The notes under the pieces were generated by a model. The model was not told the DNA's origin. It ran no database searches and was given only the letters and a program-made list of their open reading frames with translations. A stretch of DNA of 64,000 nt from positions 2,496,282 through 2,560,281 of the forward strand of contig NZ_CP028105.1 of NCBI RefSeq assembly GCF_003019675.1, given 5' to 3'. The position numbers were made by a program, and so were the translations under genes. The stretch is from Fusobacterium ulcerans. GTDB lineage: Bacteria > Fusobacteriota > Fusobacteriia > Fusobacteriales > Fusobacteriaceae. Shown in pieces: positions 35,085 to 43,310 of the stretch (its first letter is position 1; each line of letters opens with the position of its first letter).

Positions 35085-35109
35085 TTGCGAACAGCAAAAG
35101 GGGGTCATT

Positions 35110-35137
35110 TTGACAATAAAGTCCTATAAAATGTAAA
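35110..35137 (+). promoter_or_regulatory. Possible basal promoter of the autotransporter gene
   Basis: TTGACA followed after 16 bp by TGTAAA, outside the inverted repeats; the -10 is poor. The -35 sits in a GTCA-TTT-TGAC dyad (35104-35114), perhaps an operator. Confidence 0.4.
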
Positions 35138-35201
35138 AATGAAAATTGCAGACATGTTTTATATTTATTAAAATTTATATATTTTTTTTATGGAGGGAAA
35201 G

Positions 35202-38129
35202 ATGATAGAAAAGATTATGAAGGCTGTAAAAAGCGGTAACAAAAAAAGGGGAAGAAATATTACAGTAGGAGCAGTAGTGGGAATGCTTCTATCTTGTACA
35301 GCTGTAATGGGGACAGATGTATCAGGGTTAGAAATAACAAAAGATAGTGACATAATAATATTTAAAGGTGAAAATGGAAATGAATTTGATCCAGAAAAAT
35401 TAGAGGGGAATCCATATCCTGATAATACTTGGGCTAATAATACTTATACAAATAATTCTTCAATAGTTGGAGAAAATGCAAGTGGTAATGCTTATGGAGT
35501 AAAAGTAAGCGAATCAATAAGCATTGTAAATAATGGGGAAATAAGAGGAAGTTCTGAAAATGGTCATACTTATGGAATAGGTATATCAGAAGATATAGAA
35601 ATAAAAAAATTAGAAAATAATGGAATGATAATTAGTTATAGTGAAAGCAATGGAGATAGTCATGGAATAACAATTGGAATGATTGGAAAGTCAGCTAAAG
35701 TAACAGAACTAATAAATAGAGGCTTTATAAATGCAACTAGTACTGAAGGGGAAAGTTATGGAATATCTACTTTTGCGTCAGTAGAAATAGATAATTTAAT
35801 AAATGACGGTCTTATAAGAGGAACTACTAGAGCTACTGGAGAGAAAAATGGTTATGGAATAAAAGTTTTTTTTGGTAGTAAAGTAAATAGTTTAACAAAT
35901 GATGGTCTGGTAATTGGAACTGCTGTAGGTGGAGAAGGTTATGGAATAGAGATTAAAAACAGTAAAGACTTCTCAGACTCATCAGCAGTAAATGTAGAGA
36001 ATATAAAAAACAATGGAATTATAAGTGGAACTAGTACTGATAATGATGGTTATGGAATACTTATTGGTGACTCAGTAGATGGAGGACTAGTAAGTGTGGG
36101 AAAAATATTAAACAATGGAATTATAAGTGGAAGTAGTTCTGTTGAGGATCATAATAAGTATGGTTATGGAATATTCGTTGGATCTAATCACGGTGGTGGT
36201 CCAGGAATAGTAGGGCAAATAGAAAATAATGGAATTATAAGTGGAAATGGATTTGTTGAGAGTGTTTCTAGTTCTGGAATATCTACTGAATCAGATTCAA
36301 AAATAAGTGAAATGGTAAATAAAGGAATTATCTATGGAAAAAAGTATGCTATTTCTGTAGCGCCTGGAACAATAGAGAGTGCAAAAAATTATGGAATTCT
36401 TGTATCTAATAATGCTGATGGAGATGTAGTAAATAGTTATTTGGAGATAATTGCTCCTGGTGAGTCTCCAAGTAGTGGAGCCTCAATAGAAAATTATGGA
36501 TTAGCTTTCTTGGTTGATGGTGATGTATATAAAGCAAAAGATAATTATGGAGTTCCCTATAATAAATTTGGGGAGAAACAAACAGTTGGTGAATATACTA
36601 TCATAAATGCTAAGAACACTGGCAATAATGATGATATAAAAACTGTAAGTATGAAATTAAAAAACGGAATTCTATTCCATGATAATTCTGATACTTCGAG
36701 AATAAAAGATTTCTCTTCAGAAAAGAAATATATTTTAAATGGAATAGAAGATACTCTAAAAGTTTCTGGTATGGAAAATGAATTAAATAACAGTGTAATC
36801 AATGCATATAAAACAGCAGTAGTTATAAATGAAAACATGTCAATGCTTACTCTTGATAATACAGTAGTAAATGGAGGAGTTGCAGATGGTAGTACAACAA
36901 TAAGTATAACTGAAAATGGAAGTACTCTTACTGTAAAAGGTGACTCTGTAATAAATACTAGAGATAAAGGGGTTGCTATAACAGTAGATGGAAATGACAA
37001 TGCTGTTGTTTTAGAAGGAAATGCAATAGTTAATGGAAAAATGGAAGCTGCTGGAAAGGATAATATTCTTGCTCTTTATGGAAAAACAAAAGGAAGTATG
37101 AATATGTTTCATGATATATCTGGATTTGCTGATATGAATATAGACAACAATGTAACATTCTCTGAAGAGATGACAGTAACAGGGACTGATAGAGTGACAG
37201 TGGAAGGAACAGGGGTATTAAATCTTAGATTGAAAAAAGAAACTCCAGTAACATCACCATATGGTACTGATACACCACCTACAGCAACTCATGCTTTTTC
37301 AGGTAGAAGTGGTAAACACAAAATGACGATAGAGGGATCAGGTGAAGTAGGAACTTTAAATTTCATAACAAATGGAATAGGAAGAGAAATATTAGTTGAT
37401 ATGGAAAACATAAAACTTGAAAATATGCAGATAAGAGCAAGTTCAATTATAGATAAAGCTGAATTTGATGGAAATTACATACGTTTAGGAGCAGGTTCAG
37501 ATTTAAATGGAATTGTAAATCCAAAAGAAGTAAAAAGATATGGTCAATTAAATAAAATATACAAAAGTATTTACAACAGCAGAGAAGAAAATATTGATGG
37601 ATTGAGAGATATATTAAGTCTATCAACTTATCTTGGAAAAAATTATGATTACAATAATATTACAGATGAAGAACAGCTTCTAAGTCTTGTAACTTACTTA
37701 AACAGTGTCTATACTGGAACTCCTTACTCATACAGTTCAGAGTTATCAAGAAGATCAGTGGGAATGTTCAGAGATATAGTTGTTGATAATATTTTCAGAC
37801 CAGAGACAAATAAATGGTTGATAATGGGTGGACTTACTCACGCTGATGGAGGCACTAAAGATACATACTATGGAAGAAATTATCATGGATTTGATACTGG
37901 AACATCAGATACAAGTGCAGATATGAAATTGACTGGAGCATATATGCTGGCTAAATATGGATATTCAGAAAATACTTCTCTAGGTTTAACACTTGGAGGA
38001 AATAAAAGTGAAGCAGAACTAGATATGGCAAAGGTAAAAGGAAACAGCGGGTATTTAGGTGCATTTGCTGAAAACTATAGAGGAAACTTGACATTGAAAG
38101 TAGGAGCAGGGGTAGGTTACAAGTTTTAA
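35202..38129 (+). CDS. Autotransporter (type Va) with truncated barrel
   Basis: A 975-residue surface protein. Residues 1-40 form an extended signal peptide (KKRGRNITVGAVVGMLLSCT). The passenger (about 50-700) is built of repeated beta-helix rungs such as NNGIISGTSTDNDGYGI, rich in Asn, Gly and Ser. The last 115 residues match the first strands of an autotransporter barrel (KWLIMGGLTHADGG, YHGFDTGTSDTSAD, LGLTLGGNKSEAEL, GNLTLKVGAGVGYKF), but a stop follows where some 150 more residues are expected. Either the gene is a deletion derivative, or the short barrel needs a partner. Start ATG 35202 has GGAGGG; possibly phase-variable (34905-35084). Barrel completeness judged by family knowledge. 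Confidence 0.8.
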   Translation: MIEKIMKAVKSGNKKRGRNITVGAVVGMLLSCTAVMGTDVSGLEITKDSDIIIFKGENGNEFDPEKLEGNPYPDNTWANNTYTNNSSIVGENASGNAYGVKVSESISIVNNGEIRGSSENGHTYGIGISEDIEIKKLENNGMIISYSESNGDSHGITIGMIGKSAKVTELINRGFINATSTEGESYGISTFASVEIDNLINDGLIRGTTRATGEKNGYGIKVFFGSKVNSLTNDGLVIGTAVGGEGYGIEIKNSKDFSDSSAVNVENIKNNGIISGTSTDNDGYGILIGDSVDGGLVSVGKILNNGIISGSSSVEDHNKYGYGIFVGSNHGGGPGIVGQIENNGIISGNGFVESVSSSGISTESDSKISEMVNKGIIYGKKYAISVAPGTIESAKNYGILVSNNADGDVVNSYLEIIAPGESPSSGASIENYGLAFLVDGDVYKAKDNYGVPYNKFGEKQTVGEYTIINAKNTGNNDDIKTVSMKLKNGILFHDNSDTSRIKDFSSEKKYILNGIEDTLKVSGMENELNNSVINAYKTAVVINENMSMLTLDNTVVNGGVADGSTTISITENGSTLTVKGDSVINTRDKGVAITVDGNDNAVVLEGNAIVNGKMEAAGKDNILALYGKTKGSMNMFHDISGFADMNIDNNVTFSEEMTVTGTDRVTVEGTGVLNLRLKKETPVTSPYGTDTPPTATHAFSGRSGKHKMTIEGSGEVGTLNFITNGIGREILVDMENIKLENMQIRASSIIDKAEFDGNYIRLGAGSDLNGIVNPKEVKRYGQLNKIYKSIYNSREENIDGLRDILSLSTYLGKNYDYNNITDEEQLLSLVTYLNSVYTGTPYSYSSELSRRSVGMFRDIVVDNIFRPETNKWLIMGGLTHADGGTKDTYYGRNYHGFDTGTSDTSADMKLTGAYMLAKYGYSENTSLGLTLGGNKSEAELDMAKVKGNSGYLGAFAENYRGNLTLKVGAGVGYKF

Positions 38130-38161
38130 CTAAATAAAAAAATATTAAATTAGTAGTGAAG

Positions 38162-38182
38162 GGCTGGCTGATATAGCCAGTC
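38162..38182 (+). terminator. Hairpin after the autotransporter gene
   Basis: GGCTGGCT pairs with AGCCAGTC (one G-T) over five bases, then TTTCGCTT; a weak terminator or a processing site between the autotransporter and the HU-like pair. Confidence 0.45.
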
Positions 38183-38211
38183 TTTCGCTTAAATATAATA
38201 AAGGGGAAGAT

Positions 38212-38502
38212 ATGACAGAAGGGGAGTTTATAAGATTTTACAAGACAAGAAATAAAATCAAAAGTCATAGAGAAGTAAGAGAAAAAATAGAATTATTTTG
38301 GAATGTACTTTTGAAAGCACTGGAAGAAGATAAAAAAGTAACATTCAAAGAATGGGGAGTATTTGAAAGAAAAGAAATGAAACCTAGAAAAGTGTTAGTG
38401 CCAATGTGGGAAAAACCAACTTATACAGAACCAAGAGAAGCAATTAAGTTTAGAGCAGGGAAAGGACTTATGAAAATAGCTAACGGTGACACAGATGAAT
38501 AA
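38212..38502 (+). CDS. Divergent HU/IHF-like DNA-binding protein, first of pair
   Basis: A 96-residue basic protein. The second half follows the HU pattern: KKVTFKEWGVFERKEMKPRK (beta-sheet saddle), an arm VPMWEKPTYTEP in place of the usual NPQTG tip, and IKFRAGKGLMKIANG as the C-terminal strand/helix. The N-terminal helix pair is more basic than in HU. It probably bends DNA as a dimer, perhaps with the protein encoded next. RBS AAGGGG; overlaps the next gene by eight bases. Confidence 0.7.
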   Translation: MTEGEFIRFYKTRNKIKSHREVREKIELFWNVLLKALEEDKKVTFKEWGVFERKEMKPRKVLVPMWEKPTYTEPREAIKFRAGKGLMKIANGDTDE

Positions 38503-38761
38503 AAGAAAAATGGCTAAATTATATGTGAAAATGAGTCCAGAGAAATTGTCAATAACTGATGCAATAGAAGAGATAACTGAAGTTCTTGAAACGATAAAGG
38601 AAGCAATAGCCCTAGATGGAGAGGTAAGATTTCTAAAAAGAGGAGCATTTGAAATACTCACAAGACAGCCAAGAGTAGTATCTAATCCTGTGACAAGAGA
38701 AAGGATGACAGTATATCCTAAAAAGACAGTGAGGTTCAGAGCATCCAAAAATATGAAATAA
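38495..38761 (+). CDS. Divergent HU/IHF-like DNA-binding protein, second of pair
   Basis: An 88-residue protein with the HU core: helix region SITDAIEEITEVLETIKEAI, GEVRFLKRGAFEILTRQPR, the arm SNPVTRERMTVYPKK (close to the NP..TG tip of HU) and VRFRASKNMK. The ATG lies in the ATGAATAA overlap with the previous stop, so the two are translated together and may form a heterodimer like IHF. A GTG at 38486 is an alternative start. Confidence 0.72.
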   Translation: MNKRKMAKLYVKMSPEKLSITDAIEEITEVLETIKEAIALDGEVRFLKRGAFEILTRQPRVVSNPVTRERMTVYPKKTVRFRASKNMK

Positions 38762-38768
38762 TTGATTG

Positions 38769-38796
38769 AAGGCAGAGAGAAAATCTCTGCCTTTTG
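38769..38796 (+). terminator. Terminator of the HU-like pair
   Basis: AAGGCAGAGA and TCTCTGCCTT form a 10-bp stem with a 5-nt loop, then T. Confidence 0.9.
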
Positions 38797-38826
38797 ACCC
38801 TAAATTTAATTTCTAAATTATTTATT

Positions 38827-39867
38827 TTACCACCAGTTTTTTCTTTTAAAATATAAAATCATTCCTGCAACAACAATAAACATTAATCCTAAAATAAAGT
38901 AATATCCATATTCCCAAGATAGTTCTGGCATATACTTAAAATTCATTCCATAAAGTCCAGCTAAAAAACTCAAAGGAATAAAAATAGTAGATATAGTTGT
39001 CAATATTTTCATAATTTCATTCATACTGTTTCCTATAGATGAATGGCAAAGCTGAATTAAATCATTACTTCTGTTATAGATTATTTCTATACTTTCATAA
39101 ATTATGGTGCTATGATCATGAAGATCCTTTAAATATATATTCATGCTTTCATCAAAATAATCAATATTTGAAATTTTTATTAAGATTTCTTTAATCGGTA
39201 TAACATTTCTTTTAAATTTTGAAATTTCTTTCTTTAAACTTATAATTTCTTCTATGATTTTTTGAGAGGGATTATTTACTATTTTTTCTTCTAAAACTTC
39301 TATTCTTTCTTCAAAATTTTCTAAAATTAAAAAGTAATTATCTACAATAATGTCAAAAAGTGCATACATCAAATAATTTTCTTTTTTATTCCTTAGCTTT
39401 CCTATTCCATTTTCTATTCTTTCTTGTAAGTTATTAAAAATATTTCCAGTTTTTTCTTGAAAAGTTATTAAATACCCTTCTCCTAAAATAAAAGAAATCT
39501 GTTCATATTCAATTTCATCACTTTTTTTATTTAGATATATCATTTTTAAAAAGAATGATATATATTTTTCTCTTTCTTCAAATTTTGGACGTTGATTTAT
39601 ATTTAATATATCTTCCAATATTAAATTATCTATTTCATAAAAAACGCCTATTTTTTTTATTAATTCAACATCATGTACACCTTCAATAACTATCCAATTT
39701 ACAAAATCTTTTTCATTAAAAAAAGATAATTTATCAAGAGAATTGTCAATTACTTTTTTTACAGTTTCCTTATTATATGAATAAAGAATGATTTTTATCT
39801 TTTCATCTTTTAACTCTCCTGTATATATAAGAGTTCCTGGTGCAAGTCCAACTTTTTTATTTTTCAT
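38827..39867 (-). CDS. corA: CorA-type Mg2+ transporter
   Basis: A 346-residue protein with a long cytoplasmic alpha/beta and helical part and two C-terminal membrane helices. The pore signature YGMNFKYMPELSW (GMN plus the MPEL loop) is complete and the C-terminal end is basic (KRKNWW). Imports Mg2+ (also Co2+, Ni2+) as a pentamer. RBS GGAGGG precedes ATG 39867. The roughly 190-nt leader (39868-40060) has a TATAAT at 40038-40043 on the reverse strand and no riboswitch I recognise. Confidence 0.92.
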   Translation of the reverse strand: MKNKKVGLAPGTLIYTGELKDEKIKIILYSYNKETVKKVIDNSLDKLSFFNEKDFVNWIVIEGVHDVELIKKIGVFYEIDNLILEDILNINQRPKFEEREKYISFFLKMIYLNKKSDEIEYEQISFILGEGYLITFQEKTGNIFNNLQERIENGIGKLRNKKENYLMYALFDIIVDNYFLILENFEERIEVLEEKIVNNPSQKIIEEIISLKKEISKFKRNVIPIKEILIKISNIDYFDESMNIYLKDLHDHSTIIYESIEIIYNRSNDLIQLCHSSIGNSMNEIMKILTTISTIFIPLSFLAGLYGMNFKYMPELSWEYGYYFILGLMFIVVAGMILYFKRKNWW

Positions 39868-40059
39868 ACGAACCCTCCATTAATACAATATACATACAAT
39901 AATTATATGTATCAAAATTTATAATAAAATAAAACAATAACTTCTAACCTATAACCCTTCTTGAAGTCTTATAAAATAAGGAAATTTAGCCATCTGAATC
40001 TTTTTTAGTCATAGACCTTTTATATGGTATAACAGATATTATAACATCTTTTAAATTAC

Positions 40060-40124
40060 AAAAAAAGGCTATAAACAAAACTTATTTGTTTACAGCCTTA
40101 AAAAGGCAGAAATTAATCTGCCCT
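40060..40124 (-). terminator. Tandem terminators after the gene at 40130
   Basis: First hairpin at 40102-40123 (GGCAGA with TCTGCC) flanked by A and T runs, working both ways; second hairpin GGCTGTAAACAAA with TTTGTTTATAGCC (40067-40097, reverse strand), followed by T6. Confidence 0.8.
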
Positions 40125-40129
40125 TTTTT

Positions 40130-40510
40130 TTAATATATTGCTTCCTGTTTAATTATTTTATTATATGCAAGAATTACTTTACTCCATTTTTCAAACTTAT
40201 TTTTTACAACATCTAATGTAAGTCTTTCTTCAGATAGTGCAATTAAGTGGAATAAAACAAAACCAGATGTGTCAGCCCAGTGGATGTGATAATCTTTTAA
40301 ATCAAAGTTGAAAAATGTTTCTGTTAATCTATCTTTTATTTCCTTTGCTGAATAGTCAGGAGAGTGATAATCTACATTAATGAGTTCTTCTCCCCATATA
40401 TTAGAGGATAATTTCCATCTGTACATAGATTTTTGCTCTATCTTGATAGTATAATAATCTTTTTCCTGCCAATCTGTAAATCTCACTTCAAATTCTTTTG
40501 TCATAGCCAT
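40130..40510 (-). CDS. Hypothetical cytosolic protein, 126 aa
   Basis: MAMTKEFEVRFTDWQEKDYY begins a soluble protein rich in aromatic residues (several Trp and Tyr), without signal peptide or membrane segment. No family recognised. AGGAGGTGGTGTT precedes ATG 40510. Its promoter (40534-40562) contains a palindrome that looks like an operator, and tandem terminators close the unit: a tightly defined monocistronic gene. Confidence 0.75.
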   Translation of the reverse strand: MAMTKEFEVRFTDWQEKDYYTIKIEQKSMYRWKLSSNIWGEELINVDYHSPDYSAKEIKDRLTETFFNFDLKDYHIHWADTSGFVLFHLIALSEERLTLDVVKNKFEKWSKVILAYNKIIKQEAIY

Positions 40511-40533
40511 AACACCACCTCCTGTTATTACTT

Positions 40534-40562
40534 TATATACTTCATAAAGTATGTTCTGTCAA
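40534..40562 (-). promoter_or_regulatory. Promoter of the 126-aa protein gene with internal dyad
   Basis: On the reverse strand TTGACA, 17 bp, TATATA. ATACTT-CATA-AAGTAT (40537-40552) lies in the spacer and -10, as a repressor site would. Confidence 0.7.
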
Positions 40563-40590
40563 TTGCAAATTTAGAAATAATTGGTATAAT
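40563..40590 (+). promoter_or_regulatory. Promoter of the helicase gene operon
   Basis: TTGCAA, 16 bp, TATAAT. Its -35 directly abuts the -35 of the divergent promoter (40557-40562). The following 40591-40826 is an AT-rich leader of about 230 nt with no clear element. Confidence 0.6.
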
Positions 40591-40826
40591 AAGGAGAGGA
40601 ATATTTTCCTAAAAACTTCTTAAAAATATAATAACAAATCATTTGTGGAAGCTGTTTTCAAGTAAAAAATATAAAATAATTTTTTTCTAAGGAAAATTCA
40701 AAGATTATATCTTAGAGATAGATGTCATCATAACGTGAAAAAAAAGGGTTTATATTTTTGAGAAAAAGAGGTATTATATATAAGGGGAAATTGTCTGTAA
40801 ATAGTTTAGTGATGAAAGGAAAATTG

Positions 40827-43310
40827 ATGGATATAAATGAGAAAATATCTCTAAATGCAAGAGAAATAATGAAACTGGAAATAGAAGAGGCTGGAGGAAA
40901 TGAGGTATTTTTTAGAGGTATTCCAAATGAGAATGGAATAGTCACAGAAGTAGAGGTACTTGCAAGAGGGAACAAGTATTCTGTTCCAGCTATAATCAAA
41001 GCCATGAAAAAAGGAGAGGTTTTAATTCATAACCACCCCTCTGGTTTTTTATACCCATCTGATGCAGATGTGGAAATTGCTTCTATGTATTCCAACAGAA
41101 TGGCAGGAGCATCATATATTGTAAATAATGGACTTACAGATGTCTATGTAATTGTGGAACTTTTTTCTGACAGTAATGTAGAGATAGATATAACACCATA
41201 TTTTGAAAAAACAGGATTATTATCTCAAACTTTCAAAGGATTTGAGTACAGAGATGAACAGCTGCATATGGCTAAACATATTGAAGCTGGATTAAATAAT
41301 GAAAAAAAAGTAATAGTGGAAGCTGGAACAGGAACAGGGAAAACTCTGGCGTATCTTATTCCTAGTGTAGAGTGGGCTATAAAAAATAAAAAAAGAGTAG
41401 TAATATCTACTAATACAATAAATCTTCAAGAGCAGCTTTTAAATAAAGATATACCTATAGCTAAAAAAGTAGTACAGGGCGATTTTAGATATATCCTTGT
41501 AAAAGGAAGAGGGAACTATCTTTGCAATAGAAAATATTTTAATCTGGCTTTGGGAGAAAATGTGAATTTTGAAGAGTTTTCAAATTCACAAAAAACTCAA
41601 TTTAAAGAAATAATATCATGGGGTAAAAAGACTGAAAAAGGAGATAAGTCAGAACTTCCTTTTGAGGTGGATAACAGTGTATGGGAATTATTTCAAAGTG
41701 AAACAGATATTTGTGCAGGAGCAAAGTGCCCTTATAAAGGGGAATGTTTTTTCTTGAAATCTCGTGAAGAGAAGAAAAATGCAGATATTCTTATAACAAA
41801 CCATCATATGTATTTTTCTGATTTAGCCATCAGAAAAGAGATAGGATTTAATACAGAATATTCAATACTTCCAGAATATGGACTGGTAGTGTTTGATGAA
41901 GCTCATAATATAGAGAAAGTAGCAAGGGATTATTTTTCTTATGAAGCATCAAAATACAGTTTTACAAAAATAATGAATCAGATATTTGCAACAGAAGGAA
42001 AGAAAAAAAATACAGGAAGTCTGGATGTATTATTGAATTATATAAAGAATACCTCTATGGACAGCAGAAGTATTTTAGAAAAAGAAATTAAAGATATTAA
42101 AATAAAACATAAGTCTTTGTTTTTAGAGGGAAGAGAGTATTTCAATCATATAATAGAAGTGTTTTCAAAGGGGCAAATGGGAACATTTACCTTTAGAGCC
42201 AAAAAAGAAGAGATGGAAAATTCTCCTTTTCTCAGCAGTCTCATAGATTTTAGAGAAAAATTTACTTCTGAATACAACTCATATATGAGAAAAGTAAGAA
42301 GTTTAATAAAGGAATTAAGAGATGAAGAAGATGAACAGGGAACTATAAATGATTTTGTAAAGTACACAGACAGACTGGAAAACTTTTTTAATAATTTTAG
42401 ATTTATAAATGATTTTGATGATGAAGAATTTATCTATTGGATAGAAGTAAACAGTAGAAAGAGCAATTCCAAGCTTGTGGCTACACCTCTTAAAATAGAT
42501 AGTGAACTTCAGAAAAATCTATATATTAATTTAAAGCAGATAATATTTACATCTGCTACTATTGCTATAGGAAGCGATTTTTCATATTTTAAAGAATCAA
42601 TAGGATTAGAAGAAGATACTTTAGATAAAGTAATACATTCTCCATTTGATTATGATAAACAAATGAAAGTGTATATTCCTGATGATATTCCTAATCCATC
42701 TGACAGAGATTTTGTAGATGAAATTTCAGAGTTTTTAAAAGCTCTATTGATAAAGTCTAGAGGAAAAACTTTTGTTTTATTTACTTCGTATTCAGCATTG
42801 AATTATGTTTATTATTTATTGAGAGATGATCTGGAAGCTAATGGAATAGAATTATTTATACATGGAATGGCACCAAGAACTCATTTAGTAAATATGTATG
42901 TGAATGGGCGAAATCCTGTTCTTTTTGGAACAGACTCTTTTTGGGAAGGAGTGGACATCAAAGGAAAACAATTAAGTTCAGTAATAATAGTAAAACTTCC
43001 TTTTAAAGTTCCCAGCGACCCTGTAACTGAAGCAATAATAGAGAATATAACAGCTCAGGGAAAAAATTCTTTTATAGAATATCAGATACCAGAAGCTGTA
43101 ATAAAGTTCAAGCAGGGAATAGGAAGATTAATAAGAAGTAAGACAGATCATGGAACTGTGACTATATTAGATAACAGAGTTATTAACAAAAGATATGGAA
43201 GATATTTTATGGAGTCTATTCCAACTAAAAATATTAAAATTGTTGGTAAATCAGCTGTATTAAAAGATATGGAAGCTGACATCAAAGGTGGGTACAATGA
43301 AGAAATTTAA
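40827..43310 (+). CDS. DinG/XPD-family helicase with N-terminal JAMM (RadC-like) domain
   Basis: An 827-residue fusion. Residues 1-130 contain a JAMM metal site: VLIHNHPSGFLYPSDAD (H68 onward, HxHPSG..PSxxD) with an upstream Glu in NEVFFRG, as in RadC/JAB proteins. The rest is a superfamily 2 DinG-type helicase: Walker A EAGTGTGKT (about 167), Fe-S cysteines in RGNYLCNR, ICAGAKCPYKGECFF, DEAH box VVFDEAHN (about 357), and GTDSFWEGVDIKG with QGIGRLIRS. It should unwind DNA 5'-3' in repair. Start ATG 40827 has AAAGGA six bases upstream; the frame stays open to TTG 40758. The next gene starts within its end. Confidence 0.87.
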   Translation: MDINEKISLNAREIMKLEIEEAGGNEVFFRGIPNENGIVTEVEVLARGNKYSVPAIIKAMKKGEVLIHNHPSGFLYPSDADVEIASMYSNRMAGASYIVNNGLTDVYVIVELFSDSNVEIDITPYFEKTGLLSQTFKGFEYRDEQLHMAKHIEAGLNNEKKVIVEAGTGTGKTLAYLIPSVEWAIKNKKRVVISTNTINLQEQLLNKDIPIAKKVVQGDFRYILVKGRGNYLCNRKYFNLALGENVNFEEFSNSQKTQFKEIISWGKKTEKGDKSELPFEVDNSVWELFQSETDICAGAKCPYKGECFFLKSREEKKNADILITNHHMYFSDLAIRKEIGFNTEYSILPEYGLVVFDEAHNIEKVARDYFSYEASKYSFTKIMNQIFATEGKKKNTGSLDVLLNYIKNTSMDSRSILEKEIKDIKIKHKSLFLEGREYFNHIIEVFSKGQMGTFTFRAKKEEMENSPFLSSLIDFREKFTSEYNSYMRKVRSLIKELRDEEDEQGTINDFVKYTDRLENFFNNFRFINDFDDEEFIYWIEVNSRKSNSKLVATPLKIDSELQKNLYINLKQIIFTSATIAIGSDFSYFKESIGLEEDTLDKVIHSPFDYDKQMKVYIPDDIPNPSDRDFVDEISEFLKALLIKSRGKTFVLFTSYSALNYVYYLLRDDLEANGIELFIHGMAPRTHLVNMYVNGRNPVLFGTDSFWEGVDIKGKQLSSVIIVKLPFKVPSDPVTEAIIENITAQGKNSFIEYQIPEAVIKFKQGIGRLIRSKTDHGTVTILDNRVINKRYGRYFMESIPTKNIKIVGKSAVLKDMEADIKGGYNEEI

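Noticed and set aside
35990-36260. Repeated AATGGAATTATAAGTGG blocks resembling a CRISPR or satellite
   Set aside because: They are in-frame codons for beta-helix rungs (NNGIISG) with variable spacing; no unique spacers of constant size.
36557-37000. 147-codon open frame antisense to the autotransporter
   Set aside because: Shadow of a long low-complexity gene; no RBS and apolar composition caused by the complement of Asn/Gly/Lys codons.
40001-40026. Seven-codon ORF (reverse strand, MTKKDSDG) in the corA leader as an Mg2+-sensing leader peptide
   Set aside because: Poor RBS, no terminator or alternative fold visible next to it.
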